This document shows positions 17,351 through 26,291 of a stretch of DNA of 64,000 nt, piece after piece. This DNA comes from Pseudanabaena sp. UWO311 (GTDB taxonomy: Bacteria; Cyanobacteriota; Cyanobacteriia; Pseudanabaenales; Pseudanabaenaceae): NCBI RefSeq assembly GCF_006937785.1, contig NZ_SJEE01000028.1, positions 1-64,000 of the forward strand. Reading direction: 5' to 3'. The translations under genes and the position numbers were made by a program. Under the pieces are notes generated by a model. The model did not search any database. It was not told the origin of the DNA and saw only the letters and a program-made list of their open reading frames with translations. The number at the start of each line of letters is the position of its first letter. Positions within the stretch are counted from its first letter, which is position 1.

Positions 17351-18532
17351 TTATAGATAATCAAGAATCGAATCAGCAACACGGTTAATCGCTCCTTTTT
17401 CGCCCAAACTCTCTCTCACTCTAGAGTATCCATCGAGCATAGTTTGTCTTGCTTGAGGGTTAATTAATAGGTCTAGGGCACATTCCGCGATCGCTTCAGG
17501 AATCGCGTCAGTTTGCACAAACTCAGGTACGACTGATTCCATATTGACTAAATTCACAGGTGAAATAAATGGTAGTTTTAGCTTTAGCACATGACGCGCG
17601 ATCCAAGCCGTAACATTACTGACTCGATATAAAATTACCTGTGGCACATTGAGAAGAGCTGTCTCTAAATTCACAGTTCCAGATTTGCTAAGCACCAAGT
17701 CGGCCGCGCTAATTGCAATCTGAGACTTTGCGGAAATGATTGTGGCTTTAATGTCATATTCCTCAAGCAACTTCTCAACTTCGGGACGATAGCGTTCTAG
17801 AGATAGCGGCAACCAAAATTTGACATGGGGCAACTTGGTTTGGATGATTTTAGCGGCGGCAAGAATAATTGGCATAACCGATCGCAATTCTTGCGTTCGA
17901 GAAGCTGGAAGTAAAGTCACCACCAAATCATCATCAGCGATACCAAGTTGCTTACGGGCTTCCATGCGATCGGGAATCCTTGCCATTAAATCCACAAATG
18001 GATGCCCGACCCATTGCACGTTTGTGCCTTGCTTCTCGTAAAAAATTGCTTCTTGCGGGAAAATCGCCAATAATTTATCGGTAAAATCAGCGATCGCCCG
18101 AGTGTTTTTGTCGTTATATGACCAAACCCATTCTTGAGGAGCGATGTAATAGATGACGGGAATTTTTAACGTGTGTTTAGCATAATGCCCCATACTTTGA
18201 TTGGGCATCATGTAATCGATTAGTACTACCACATCTGGCGGAGCAGTTTTTAACCATTGTTTGGCATCTCGCTGCACCTTGAGGGTTGGCAAAACATAGG
18301 GCAATGCTTCAACTATCCCAATTGACCCAATTCCAACTGTATTTCCTAGAACCTTTATCCCTGTCGCCGCCATGCGATCGCCACCAAGCCCGACGATTTC
18401 TAATTCGATCCCTCTTAGGGCAGCCCGTTCACGCAAACCCTCAATCAAAATCGCTCCATGCCAATCACCTGAAACTTCCCCTGTACTAATAAACACGCGG
18501 CGTTTTATCTTGGTTTCTGAGCTAGATTTCAT
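17351..18532 (-). CDS. lpxB: Lipid-A-disaccharide synthase
   Basis: A 393-residue GT-B glycosyltransferase (GT19) of lipid A synthesis, joining UDP-2,3-diacylglucosamine and lipid X on the inner face of the membrane. Family motifs: STGEVSGDWHGA near residue 15, GLGGDRMAATG near 48, LIDYMMPN near 105, the PQEWVWSYN segment, LLPASRTQELRS near 210 and the KSGTVNLETAL acceptor/donor loop near 285. First gene of a probable lpxB-ldcA unit. The AT-rich ATPase/DUF3226 pair lies 83 bp upstream on the same strand. A related but distinct protein is encoded at 24183-25460. Confidence 0.95.
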   Translation of the reverse strand: MKSSSETKIKRRVFISTGEVSGDWHGAILIEGLRERAALRGIELEIVGLGGDRMAATGIKVLGNTVGIGSIGIVEALPYVLPTLKVQRDAKQWLKTAPPDVVVLIDYMMPNQSMGHYAKHTLKIPVIYYIAPQEWVWSYNDKNTRAIADFTDKLLAIFPQEAIFYEKQGTNVQWVGHPFVDLMARIPDRMEARKQLGIADDDLVVTLLPASRTQELRSVMPIILAAAKIIQTKLPHVKFWLPLSLERYRPEVEKLLEEYDIKATIISAKSQIAISAADLVLSKSGTVNLETALLNVPQVILYRVSNVTAWIARHVLKLKLPFISPVNLVNMESVVPEFVQTDAIPEAIAECALDLLINPQARQTMLDGYSRVRESLGEKGAINRVADSILDYL

Positions 18533-18615
18533 ATCGCTAAAAATTATCCTAGTTGAAAAAATATCGCTAATTGTGATTGCTATTTGTGAGAATATGCCAG
18601 AAATAAATGTATCTC

Positions 18616-19311
18616 TTAGTTAAATAGACCCAAGAATTGGTTTAAATTATCCAAGGTTGGATGCTCTAAGTCCCAAATCTCGACCTTGTTCTCCATTACA
18701 TAATCAAATGCTCTCATACTACATTTACGCCCCGCTTGTTTTTTATCATTATTTGAGCAAGTATCGAATCTAACGTAAATATCGACCCAGAATTTATCAA
18801 AATCTTTGTCTTTGATGGTTTTACCATTACTTACCAAACAATTTTTCCAGCTTTCTAAGCAATCCGCATGAATAGATTCTTCTTTTTTAATTGCTTTTAA
18901 AACTGTTTCAAGTTCTCCTTGTCCATCGAGATTTGTAAAATAACAAGCTAATTGAATATTAAAATCTTCAAAATTTAGATTAATAAACTCATTAACTTTA
19001 ATAAGAAATTCTGAATTTGAAAATACCTCTTGGATACATTCATTAACAAACTTGATCCTATCCTCTTCTCGGCAGTTATCAATATCAATAATTACACCTA
19101 CCTTTTCAATTTCACCTTTTTGGATACTAGCTTTTAAATTTCCAAGAGCTGCTTTTAGCTTTTGATGATTTAATCCATCCATTTCTCGATAATCTTCATC
19201 TGAAATACGAATTGGTGTAGTGATTTCTATGTCAATATTAAGTTTGCGAATGATTGCTTGAAAAAAGTGTTTATCATTCTTGCTTTCCACTATCAAAATA
19301 TTCCTACCCAC
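18616..19311 (-). CDS. DUF3226 protein, Toprim-like nuclease candidate
   Basis: A 231-residue protein with the DUF3226 opening ILIVESKNDKHFFQAII; the Glu of VES and a later DxD (VIIDIDNCREED, near residue 95) are the spacing expected of a Toprim metal site as in OLD-family nucleases. Its start overlaps the stop of the upstream ATPase by 8 bp (19304-19311), so they form one unit. Pairs of an AAA ATPase and a stand-alone Toprim protein act as anti-phage systems in other settings (PARIS, split OLD/Gabija-like). Both genes look clearly more AT-rich than lpxB and rpmI beside them, which suggests acquisition. The defence role is inference. Confidence 0.8.
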   Translation of the reverse strand: MGRNILIVESKNDKHFFQAIIRKLNIDIEITTPIRISDEDYREMDGLNHQKLKAALGNLKASIQKGEIEKVGVIIDIDNCREEDRIKFVNECIQEVFSNSEFLIKVNEFINLNFEDFNIQLACYFTNLDGQGELETVLKAIKKEESIHADCLESWKNCLVSNGKTIKDKDFDKFWVDIYVRFDTCSNNDKKQAGRKCSMRAFDYVMENKVEIWDLEHPTLDNLNQFLGLFN

Positions 19312-20404
19312 CTCTCACCTCTTCATTGTGGCTAATACCATAATCTAAAGCATCTAAGTCTCGCTTGATCGCGACTATTTTATCGGTTTTAGCTTGTCTC
19401 GCCAGTTCAAAATGAACACCTAAATTTCGGTACTGCAACCCAGCTTTTAGAAAAGCTTGAGTCATTTCTAAACTATGCGTTGTCGCAAATATCTGTACAT
19501 TTAACTCATCGGCTAATTTATAAAGAACATTCCAAAAATAGACTTGATTGGAGTGATGAATCCCATTCTCAATTTCATCAATAATCAGGATACTGTTTTC
19601 ATTATTGACTAGTTTTAAGATAATATCGGCAATACGATTAATTGCATCGCCAAAAAGAGACAGAGGCAATCTACTCTTTCCATCTCTTTTTAAATAAATA
19701 GTAGGTTCACCAATACTAAAACTTTCCACCTCAGTAATAGAATTATCGATAGACTTAAAAGCTTTTAGAACTTCGTCATCCCTTTCACTTAAACGCGCTT
19801 TATCAAATTCACTTGTTAAGTCTCTATTAGAAACCCTTAAAAACGAAGGGATAAATGAAACGTTTCTACTTTCAGGAATTTTAATATCTCTCGCTATCAG
19901 ACCTTTAGCACTTGAAACAATTTGCGTTTCAAAAGATTCTTTGTTATTTATTGTTGTTTTAAGATGAATTACTGATACTGAAGATTCGCTGCCTGAGAAA
20001 AGGCTTGTAATATCTTCTTTTACTTCATCTTCTTGCCCTTCATTTTCTTGAGAAGTATTCACTAAAAAATTTTTTAATGATTCATCAACAGAAATCTCAA
20101 CTACTTTTGACTCATCATTATCTAGGACTGATTTAATTTGTATTATATCGCCCTTGTTTTGCTGGAAGAAAAAATTAATCCAAGTTCTTTCTGGCAAAGT
20201 TTTACTAAAACTTACTTGCTCTCGCCTTACTTGTCTTAGTGAAAAAATCGTGTCGGGTCTGGGAGCGCTATTTAAGAATATGGCTTCTAGTAATGCAGTC
20301 TTACCAACATTATTTTTACCGCTAATCAGATTAACTCTTTCAAAGCCAAATACTTTTAGGTTGTCAAAACACCTAAAGTTTTTAATTTCAATATTTTTAA
20401 TCAT
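19304..20404 (-). CDS. OLD/AAA_15-like ATPase partner of the DUF3226 protein
   Basis: A 366-residue ABC/SMC-type ATPase. Start MIKNIEIKNFRCF is the standard opening of RecF/OLD-like ATPases; Walker A is SGKNNVGKTALLEA near residue 33, a signature-like LSLFGDAINRI lies near 245, Walker B is LIIDEIENGIHHSNQ near 275 and the switch His is in ATTHSLEMTQ near 307. An acidic insertion of about 60 residues (residues 115-150) is unusual. The gene overlaps the DUF3226 gene and probably regulates that nuclease by ATP state. Codon use and base composition are AT-rich relative to neighbours. Confidence 0.85.
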   Translation of the reverse strand: MIKNIEIKNFRCFDNLKVFGFERVNLISGKNNVGKTALLEAIFLNSAPRPDTIFSLRQVRREQVSFSKTLPERTWINFFFQQNKGDIIQIKSVLDNDESKVVEISVDESLKNFLVNTSQENEGQEDEVKEDITSLFSGSESSVSVIHLKTTINNKESFETQIVSSAKGLIARDIKIPESRNVSFIPSFLRVSNRDLTSEFDKARLSERDDEVLKAFKSIDNSITEVESFSIGEPTIYLKRDGKSRLPLSLFGDAINRIADIILKLVNNENSILIIDEIENGIHHSNQVYFWNVLYKLADELNVQIFATTHSLEMTQAFLKAGLQYRNLGVHFELARQAKTDKIVAIKRDLDALDYGISHNEEVRGG

Positions 20405-20465
20405 CGGGATATTCTAACTTTTTTAAGTCAGCCTTCCAAAATATTCGATATATCGCACATTCTTA

Positions 20466-20474
20466 TGGTACACT
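20466..20474 (+). promoter_or_regulatory. Possible extended -10 promoter of rpmI-rplT
   Basis: TGGTACACT matches an extended -10 (TG-n-TACACT); a transcript would start near 20481, 25 nt ahead of rpmI. No good -35 is visible. Confidence 0.35.
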
Positions 20475-20505
20475 CGTAAAGGTCAAAAATTTGGACTAGA
20501 AAGAA

Positions 20506-20703
20506 GTGCCTAAGCTCAAAACTCGTAAATCTGCCGCCAAGCGATTCAAGGTGACGGGTAGCGGCAAGTTTGCTCGCCGCCACGCTGGTCGCAATCACCT
20601 ACTAGAGCATAAACCAACTGTTCGTAAGAGCAGATTGGGTAAAATGGCTATAGTTGATGAGACTGATAATGACAGAGTAAGTGCAATGATGCCTTACGCC
20701 TAG
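20506..20703 (+). CDS. rpmI: 50S ribosomal protein L35
   Basis: A 65-residue basic ribosomal protein. Sequence [20 protein letters not shown] and the HLLEHKP segment are diagnostic for bL35. The start is GTG at 20506, preceded by GAAAG; no in-frame ATG would give the conserved N-terminus. It is followed 72 bp later by rplT. infC, often linked in other bacteria, is not in front of it here. Confidence 0.97.
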   Translation: MPKLKTRKSAAKRFKVTGSGKFARRHAGRNHLLEHKPTVRKSRLGKMAIVDETDNDRVSAMMPYA

Positions 20704-20775
20704 TGATTGCTATCGATGAGATAGACATTGCTAGAAGTGAAAATAACCGACTTTAACGATAATTAACGAACTGCC

Positions 20776-21129
20776 ATGACGAGAGTAAAACGCGGTAACG
20801 TAGCTAGGAAGCGCCGCAACAAAGTACTAAAATTAGCCAAGGGCTTTCGCGGATCGCACTCTAAGCTGTTCCGCACTGCTAACCAGCAGGTAATGAAAGC
20901 TCTGCGTAATGCCTACCGCGATCGCCGCAAGAAGAAGCGCGATTTTCGTAGTCTCTGGATTACCCGCATTAATGCTGCGGCTCGCCAACAAGGTTTGAGC
21001 TACAGCAAGTTTGCTGGGTTGCTGAAGAAATCTAATATTGAGATCAATCGTAAGATGCTTTCTCAGATTGCGATTCTTGATCCTGATGCTTTTACCGCGA
21101 TCGTGGAAAAAGCAAAAGCGATCGCATAA
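20776..21129 (+). CDS. rplT: 50S ribosomal protein L20
   Basis: A 117-residue basic 23S rRNA-binding protein needed for early 50S assembly. Start [19 protein letters not shown] and the middle [14 protein letters not shown] are characteristic of bL20. Length is normal. In other bacteria L20 represses its own operon by binding the leader; whether that happens here cannot be seen. The unit is closed by a strong GC-rich terminator. Confidence 0.98.
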   Translation: MTRVKRGNVARKRRNKVLKLAKGFRGSHSKLFRTANQQVMKALRNAYRDRRKKKRDFRSLWITRINAAARQQGLSYSKFAGLLKKSNIEINRKMLSQIAILDPDAFTAIVEKAKAIA

Positions 21130-21134
21130 ACAAA

Positions 21135-21173
21135 AAAAGAAAAAAGCGGCGCTGAGCGCCGCTTTTTTCTTTT
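21135..21173. terminator. Terminator of rpmI-rplT
   Basis: Perfect 19-bp arms 21135-21153 and 21155-21173 with GCGGCGCT-G-AGCGCCGC at the centre and A/T tracts on the outside. Confidence 0.9.
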
Positions 21174-21194
21174 GCGAGATTTTAGGGAGGCTGT

Positions 21195-22031
21195 GTGAAA
21201 AAGATTCAGATTGGGACTTTTGCCTTAGCAACGATCGCAATGATTTCCTTATTTGATGGAGGAAATCATTTCAAGTTTCTTCAGCCAAGTCATTTAGCAA
21301 ATCTAGCGATCGCCGCAGAGACAAACTCAGCTATCACTCCAGAAATAAATACTCTTGATAAAATCAGAAAACGGGGCAAGCTAATTATTGGGGTTAAAGA
21401 TAATTTGTCTCCCTTAGGATTTCGAGATCGCAGTGGCAACTTATCAGAGCTAGAAATTGATATTGCCCGTGAATTGGCGAAGGAACTAAACATTCCGATA
21501 GAGTTAGTCCCGTTAAAAAATCGTGATCGCCTATCCGCATTACAAAACAATCAAGTAGACCTAGCGATCGCCCAAATCACAGTCACCACAAATCGTTCGC
21601 GCCTAGTCGATTTTTCTTTGCCCTATTACACCGACAGCACGATCGCGATCGCGAGGCGTGGCATAACTTCTCAAGAATTAAGGCTCCCATTAGCCATTGG
21701 GGTTCTTAAGAACTCTTCAGCGATCGCCGTGATCCAATCCCAATTTCCCAAAGCTGCGATTATTGGTGCAAGCTCCTATTCAGATGGCTTAGAAGCTCTG
21801 CAATCTGGCAAAGTCAAGGCTTTTGTTGGCGATCGCACCAGTCTCATGCAATGGTTAAAAGATCATCCTGATTTCGCCATCATTGGACAACCTTTAGCGG
21901 TTCATAGTTTAGCGATCGCATTACCGCGTGGTTTACAACATCTAGACTTACGCGATCGAGTATTTGATATTGTCGAGAAATGGCGAAGAAATGGCTGGCT
22001 CAAAGAACGAGCAAATTATTGGGGCTTATAA
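21195..22031 (+). CDS. Amino-acid ABC transporter substrate-binding protein
   Basis: A 278-residue exported binding protein of the SBP_bac_3 family (polar amino acids, as GlnH/FliY). Signal peptide at about residues 1-36. The ligand-binding module starts LDKIRKRGKLIIGVKDNLSPLGFRD and contains LEIDIARELAKELN, then DLAIAQITVTTNRSRLVDFSLPYY, a hallmark stretch. The ligand-contacting Arg/Asp positions of the family are kept. Start is GTG at 21195 with a fine AGGGAGG site at 21184-21190. No permease or ATPase genes are adjacent, so it is an orphan component. Confidence 0.92.
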   Translation: MKKIQIGTFALATIAMISLFDGGNHFKFLQPSHLANLAIAAETNSAITPEINTLDKIRKRGKLIIGVKDNLSPLGFRDRSGNLSELEIDIARELAKELNIPIELVPLKNRDRLSALQNNQVDLAIAQITVTTNRSRLVDFSLPYYTDSTIAIARRGITSQELRLPLAIGVLKNSSAIAVIQSQFPKAAIIGASSYSDGLEALQSGKVKAFVGDRTSLMQWLKDHPDFAIIGQPLAVHSLAIALPRGLQHLDLRDRVFDIVEKWRRNGWLKERANYWGL

Positions 22032-22062
22032 AAAAAAGAGAGTGCAAAGCACTCTCTTTTTT
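22032..22062. terminator. Convergent terminator between the binding protein and VKOR genes
   Basis: Perfect 14-bp arms 22032-22045 and 22049-22062, loop AAA, with A and T tracts on the two feet. It lies directly between two convergent stop codons. Confidence 0.88.
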
Positions 22063-22064
22063 GT

Positions 22065-22964
22065 TTATTTGCGATCGCCTGTATAGCCAGATTCATTTGC
22101 TAATTCATCTAAAGTACGCTCACCTGAAAGCATTTTGCCATTGATCTCCCATGTAGGAAATCCCTTAATTCCTTTTTGCTCACATAACGCAGTCTCTGAC
22201 TTCACTCCTTTCGGTGGATTAGGAGCACATTCGACATAAGGAATTAACTTTTGTGCCTCACCAAACTTTTTCTTTTGATCTAAACAATGCGGACACCAAT
22301 ATGCACCATACATTTTTGCATTGGTTGCAGTTAAGTGCAGAGCTAAACGTCCCGCAAACGTGTTGCTCTGAGCTGCGATTTTACCTTGGCTACCATAAAT
22401 AACTAAAGTTCCCGTGAGCGTCACGATCGCTACAATCGCACCTGTGAAGAAGAGATTGCCCACATCTTTCCAAGCATTACCAAATACTGTGAGTAACCAA
22501 ATTGTCGTCATGGTCACAGCGGAAGATATGCAATAGAGACACACCTGAGGCTGTCCCCCAATCTGTCCCGATGCTAGTAGATACATCAGGTAGCCGCTAA
22601 AGACAAAAGTTGACGAGGACACCATGAACAGCAAGAAATTTGCTACTTCCTTGATTTGAGCTTGCTCCTTGGGAACATCTTTCTTGAGAATCAAGGGCAA
22701 TCCCGCCAAGAGTCCTATGGTGAGATAGCCCAAACCACCAAAAATTGTCAGAGGAATACCAAAAATCTTGGCGTATTCACTACTGAGCACTAAGTCACAG
22801 CCACTGCCTTGGACATCGCAGAGTGCGACTTTTTGCCCAAAAAAGTGAGTTACAGTCAAATAAGTTACCAGAGAAAAGCCAAATAGAGACAAAGCGACGA
22901 TCGCAGGGCGCGACCACCGATGCAACCAAGGCTCAGATCGTTTTCTTGTAGCTGTTCCTGACAA
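22065..22964 (-). CDS. Vitamin K epoxide reductase-thioredoxin fusion protein
   Basis: A 299-residue membrane oxidoreductase making disulfide bonds in the thylakoid lumen/periplasm, the cyanobacterial counterpart of plant LTO1. The VKOR part (about residues 15-195) has four to five membrane helices, the loop cysteines CDVQGSGC and the quinone-facing CLYC (QVCLYCISS). The thioredoxin-like part (about 205-299) carries YWCPHCLDQKK. Start appears to be TTG at 22964; there is no in-frame ATG before the first helix and the residues WLHRWSRP just before it are family-conserved. Monocistronic; it faces the binding-protein gene across a shared terminator. Confidence 0.93.
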   Translation of the reverse strand: MSGTATRKRSEPWLHRWSRPAIVALSLFGFSLVTYLTVTHFFGQKVALCDVQGSGCDLVLSSEYAKIFGIPLTIFGGLGYLTIGLLAGLPLILKKDVPKEQAQIKEVANFLLFMVSSSTFVFSGYLMYLLASGQIGGQPQVCLYCISSAVTMTTIWLLTVFGNAWKDVGNLFFTGAIVAIVTLTGTLVIYGSQGKIAAQSNTFAGRLALHLTATNAKMYGAYWCPHCLDQKKKFGEAQKLIPYVECAPNPPKGVKSETALCEQKGIKGFPTWEINGKMLSGERTLDELANESGYTGDRK

Positions 22965-23034
22965 TTTGTACCTGCCTACTAAATAGATTTGTAACTAGAG
23001 GCGTTATGCGCATCTAGTTTTTATTTTATAGATT

Positions 23035-23901
23035 TTATCCAATCGATATCGGCGGCGATCGCAATATTTGCTCTTCAGCAATATGTTTATTTTTTTTATT
23101 AGCAATATCTAACCGTACAGCATCGACAAAGCGGCTGACTCTGATCGGATCGATCGCCTGTTGGATCTGGCCATTACGCTTGAGAGAGCTAGAGACAATT
23201 ACGCCGTCAGCGTATTCCATCAATTGCGATACATTATCCCATGTTGCGCCAGAGCCAACAAATAGAGAAGTATCACCACAGGCTATTTTTGCTTCCTTAA
23301 GATCTTCTGATGTCGGCGGATGTCCAGTCGCCCATCCAGACAAGATCACCGCATCGGCAAGTCCTCGATGAATCGTATCGTGGACTGCGGCGGAAATCTG
23401 TGGAACTGAAATGGGTTGAGCGTGCTTCACCAAAACATCAGCAAAGATTTTTACATCTGAGCCAAGTTCACGGCGATAGCGCAAAAGTTTGTAAGCATCA
23501 CCTTCGATAATGCCTTGATCAGTTGCCATTACGCCCATCAGGACATTGACCCGAATAAACTTAGCACCAACACAGGAGGCGATCGCTAAGGCACTATGAC
23601 CATCATTCCTTAAGACATTGATGCCTACAGGAACGCCAACCATCTGCTTGACGCGATGGACAACTAGACTCATGGAACTCACCACCGCAGGATCAACGCG
23701 ATCTTTCGTAAACGGAGCATCAAAAAAATTTTCTACGATGATTCCATGCACACCGCCAGCGGCGAGTGCTGTCGCCTCCTGCTCAGCACGATCAATAACC
23801 TCTTTAAGGCTGCTCCCCCAACGCGGCGAAGTAGGCAACGGCAAAAGATGGATGACCCCAATTACGGGTTTGGGCGTATCAAATAAACTACTTAAATCCA
23901 C
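23035..23901 (-). CDS. btpA: Photosystem I biogenesis protein BtpA
   Basis: A 288-residue member of the BtpA family (TIM-barrel-like), needed in Synechocystis for stable accumulation of photosystem I reaction-centre proteins, peripheral on the thylakoid membrane. Characteristic stretches: PVIGVIHLLPLP near residue 12, GIIVENFFDAPF near 58, GINVLRNDG near 98, FIRVNVLMGV near 115 and LFVGSGATWDN near 215. Start is GTG at 23901. Base composition and a HIP1 near the end are resident-like. Single gene. Confidence 0.93.
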   Translation of the reverse strand: MDLSSLFDTPKPVIGVIHLLPLPTSPRWGSSLKEVIDRAEQEATALAAGGVHGIIVENFFDAPFTKDRVDPAVVSSMSLVVHRVKQMVGVPVGINVLRNDGHSALAIASCVGAKFIRVNVLMGVMATDQGIIEGDAYKLLRYRRELGSDVKIFADVLVKHAQPISVPQISAAVHDTIHRGLADAVILSGWATGHPPTSEDLKEAKIACGDTSLFVGSGATWDNVSQLMEYADGVIVSSSLKRNGQIQQAIDPIRVSRFVDAVRLDIANKKNKHIAEEQILRSPPISIG

Positions 23902-24030
23902 ATGCGTGACGTTTATAAAAATTTGAGTAAAAAGCTGAGTGACTAGCTCTTAATTTAACTTGATTATGAGTGCATAATTTTATCGTGAATTCGATCCCGT
24001 CATTTCAATTTCTGGCAATGAGTAACCTTA

Positions 24031-24112
24031 CACAATTAAAAAACTAGAAGCAAAATCTGTACCGCCCGCTACGCGGGCGGTACAGATTTTGCTTTTTTTA
24101 TATTTAATTGTG
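24031..24112. repeat. Dispersed palindromic element, copy 1
   Basis: Inner perfect arms 24049-24069 and 24073-24093 (21 bp, loop TAC), outer arms CACAATTAAA (24031-24040) and TTTAATTGTG (24103-24112). The core GCAAAA-TCTGTACCG-CCGC and the right flank AATTGTGCCTAGCTAC closely match the element at 61041-61125, showing the two are copies of one repeat family. It sits between the starts of btpA and a glycosyltransferase gene. Confidence 0.88.
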
Positions 24113-24121
24113 CCTAGCTAC

Positions 24122-24176
24122 GTAAACCCATAAAGTAGAGAACGTGAGAAACTTTCTGTCTACTTTATGGGTTTAC
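24122..24176 (+). promoter_or_regulatory. 18-bp hairpin ending 6 bp before a start codon
   Basis: Perfect arms 24122-24139 and 24159-24176 (GTAAACCCATAAAGTAGA and its complement), loop 19 nt, end just ahead of the ATG at 24183. Any ribosome-binding site would lie in or against this stem, so it may limit translation. This is inference from position. Confidence 0.5.
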
Positions 24177-24182
24177 TGAACA

Positions 24183-25460
24183 ATGGCTAACATTTCTCAA
24201 ACCAATGGTATTTCCACAGATATTTTAATTCTGTCGAATGCTCCTGGGGAGTTAACTACATGGGTATTTCCGTTTCTTAAAGCATTGGAAGCAGCACAGC
24301 GATCGCAGCCAGACTTAAGCAATTCTCAAAAAATACGCATTTCAATCGCCCTCTCACCAGACCAGAATGCCAGTGGGCGGGAAGCTCAACTCGCCCAAGG
24401 TTTTCCGAATGTAGATCGGGTATTGTCACAGGATCAGTTTTTTGATTTTTTATTGTGGGGCAGAACCCCTAACTGGGAATGGGCGAAGCAAGGGATCGTA
24501 ATTTTTTTGGGTGGAGATCAGCTTTTTGCGATCGCGATCGCCAAGCGCCTTGGCTACAAAACTTTGATTTATGCAGAATGGGAAGCACGATGGTCTCGCT
24601 GGGCAGATTTGTTCGCAGTACGCAATCAGGCAGTTTTCGATAAGATCCCAACAGAATTTCGAGCAAAAGCAACAGTAATTGGGGATTTGATGATTGATCA
24701 ATCAAATCAAGAAGAGACATTGAGCAACTCATTACCTGCTAATAGAATTTGCTTTATGCCTGGTTCCAAAGGACATAAACTACAGGTCGGTGCACCTCTA
24801 GTTGTTGCGATCGCTGATATTCTCCATCAAAAACGCCCTGATTTGGAATTAGCAATCATTCTAGCCCCTACGACTACCCCCGAAACCTTAGCTCAATATA
24901 CTCAAATTAGCTTTCCTACTGCAGATAGTGATGGGGCGACAGCCAATATATTTGATGGAAATTTAGTAACTGCCAAAGGTACTGTAATTAAGATACATCG
25001 CGAATTCCCCGCCCATAAATTCATCAAAAGCAATCAACTCTGCATTACCACTGTCGGCGCTAATACTGCTGAGCTAGCAGCGCTCAATCAGCCGATGCTA
25101 GTTCTTCTACCCACAAATTTTGCAGACACCAAAGTGGGATGGGATGGTTTGCTGGGACTAATTGCATCTGCACCACTTTTAGGTAAGGTTTTGGGCATTG
25201 TAATTAACGCAGTGCTAATTTCACAAATTCAAAAAAAAGGTCAATTGCTAGCTTGGCCAAATATCTGGGCTGGTGAAGCAATTGTCCCTGAGCTTTGGGG
25301 AAAGCTCATACCAACTCAAGTTGCTACCGAAATTTTGTCTTATCTCGATCGCCCAGATGAACTTAGTAAAATGCGCGATCGCTTAAAAGCTGTATGTGGT
25401 GAAACGGGAGCAGCAAATAAACTTGCAAAAATGGTAATCAGTGCTTTGGAGAATAATTGA
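24183..25460 (+). CDS. LpxB-related glycosyltransferase-like protein
   Basis: A 425-residue soluble protein resembling the cyanobacterial lipid-A-disaccharide-synthase-related family (GT-B fold). The start ILILSNAPGELTTWVFPFL matches the SNGPGE-type opening of LpxB-like proteins; later pieces are IVIFLGGDQLFAIAIAKRLG, ICFMPGSKGHKLQ (nucleotide-sugar loop) and TTVGANTAELAAL (the acceptor motif, compare KSGTVNLETAL of LpxB). The true lpxB is at 17351-18532, so this is a paralogue with unknown substrate. Monocistronic, preceded by the start-proximal hairpin and closed by a palindromic terminator. Confidence 0.8.
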   Translation: MANISQTNGISTDILILSNAPGELTTWVFPFLKALEAAQRSQPDLSNSQKIRISIALSPDQNASGREAQLAQGFPNVDRVLSQDQFFDFLLWGRTPNWEWAKQGIVIFLGGDQLFAIAIAKRLGYKTLIYAEWEARWSRWADLFAVRNQAVFDKIPTEFRAKATVIGDLMIDQSNQEETLSNSLPANRICFMPGSKGHKLQVGAPLVVAIADILHQKRPDLELAIILAPTTTPETLAQYTQISFPTADSDGATANIFDGNLVTAKGTVIKIHREFPAHKFIKSNQLCITTVGANTAELAALNQPMLVLLPTNFADTKVGWDGLLGLIASAPLLGKVLGIVINAVLISQIQKKGQLLAWPNIWAGEAIVPELWGKLIPTQVATEILSYLDRPDELSKMRDRLKAVCGETGAANKLAKMVISALENN

Positions 25461-25480
25461 TCCGTCCCGAAATACAGCTT

Positions 25481-25525
25481 TAAAAAAAGGCAATGCAGCG
25501 CAAAGCGCTGCATTGCCTTTTTTTA
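25481..25525. terminator. 21-bp palindromic terminator, convergent
   Basis: Perfect arms 25481-25501 and 25505-25525, loop AAA, A/T tracts outside. It lies between two convergent genes and touches the msrA stop codon. Confidence 0.9.
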
Positions 25526-26173
25526 GACTGCGACAGGTGGATAACAAACATTTGTACCACCTAGCCCGCAATATCCACCAGGATTTTTGGCGAGATATTG
25601 CTGGTGGTAGCCCTCAGCGTAATAAAACTCACCAGCATCACGAATTTCCGTCGTAATGCCTTGCTTCATCCCTGAAGCCTTGAGAGCATCCTGATAAACT
25701 TCCCGCGAATCCTCGGCAAGTTTTCTTTGCACATCGTTGTAAACATAGATCCCTGAACGGTACTGGGTTCCTTTATCATTACCCTGCTGCATTCCTTGGG
25801 TAGGGTTATGAGATTCCCAAAAAACCTTGAGTAAATCTGTATAACTTATTGCTTTGGGATCGTACACAACTAGCACAACCTCATTATGTCCAGTCATGCC
25901 CGAACAAACTTCTTCATAAGTCGGATTAGGTGTTAAGCCTGCGGCATAGCCAACAGCGGTAACATAAATACCTTTTTGCTGCCAAAACTTACGTTCCGCT
26001 CCCCAAAAGCATCCTAAACCAAAAATAGCGGTTTCCATACCTTCAGGGAAAGGTGGTTTCAGGGCATTACCATTTACAAAATGATGTGATGCAGTAGGAA
26101 TTGCCGAAGATCTTCCCGCAAGAGCATCTGATGCGGTGGGAAGAGTTAACTTTTTGCCAAGACCAAATAACAT
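25523..26173 (-). CDS. msrA: Peptide methionine-S-sulfoxide reductase
   Basis: A 216-residue repair enzyme reducing methionine-S-sulfoxide in proteins and free Met. Catalytic motif [13 protein letters not shown] near residue 52, then [20 protein letters not shown] and [22 protein letters not shown] and YRSGIYVY. The resolving cysteines are in the tail ([13 protein letters not shown]). An extra about 40 residues precede the catalytic domain, typical for cyanobacterial and plastid forms. Start ATG at 26173. Confidence 0.96.
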   Translation of the reverse strand: MLFGLGKKLTLPTASDALAGRSSAIPTASHHFVNGNALKPPFPEGMETAIFGLGCFWGAERKFWQQKGIYVTAVGYAAGLTPNPTYEEVCSGMTGHNEVVLVVYDPKAISYTDLLKVFWESHNPTQGMQQGNDKGTQYRSGIYVYNDVQRKLAEDSREVYQDALKASGMKQGITTEIRDAGEFYYAEGYHQQYLAKNPGGYCGLGGTNVCYPPVAV

Positions 26174-26246
26174 ATATTCGCTTAAATATTCGCTTAAAAA
26201 AACAATAAATCTCTCATTAGATATTTATTATGCATTTATCTCACAA

Positions 26247-26269
26247 AAAATTAGGGGCTTCAGCCCCTC
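26247..26269 (-). terminator. Intrinsic terminator of the DUF1816 gene
   Basis: On the minus strand a stem AGGGGCT-GA-AGCCCCT is followed by AATTTTTTG, 23 bp after the DUF1816 stop codon. Confidence 0.7.
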
Positions 26270-26291
26270 AATTCATTCATCAGTGTAGTGA

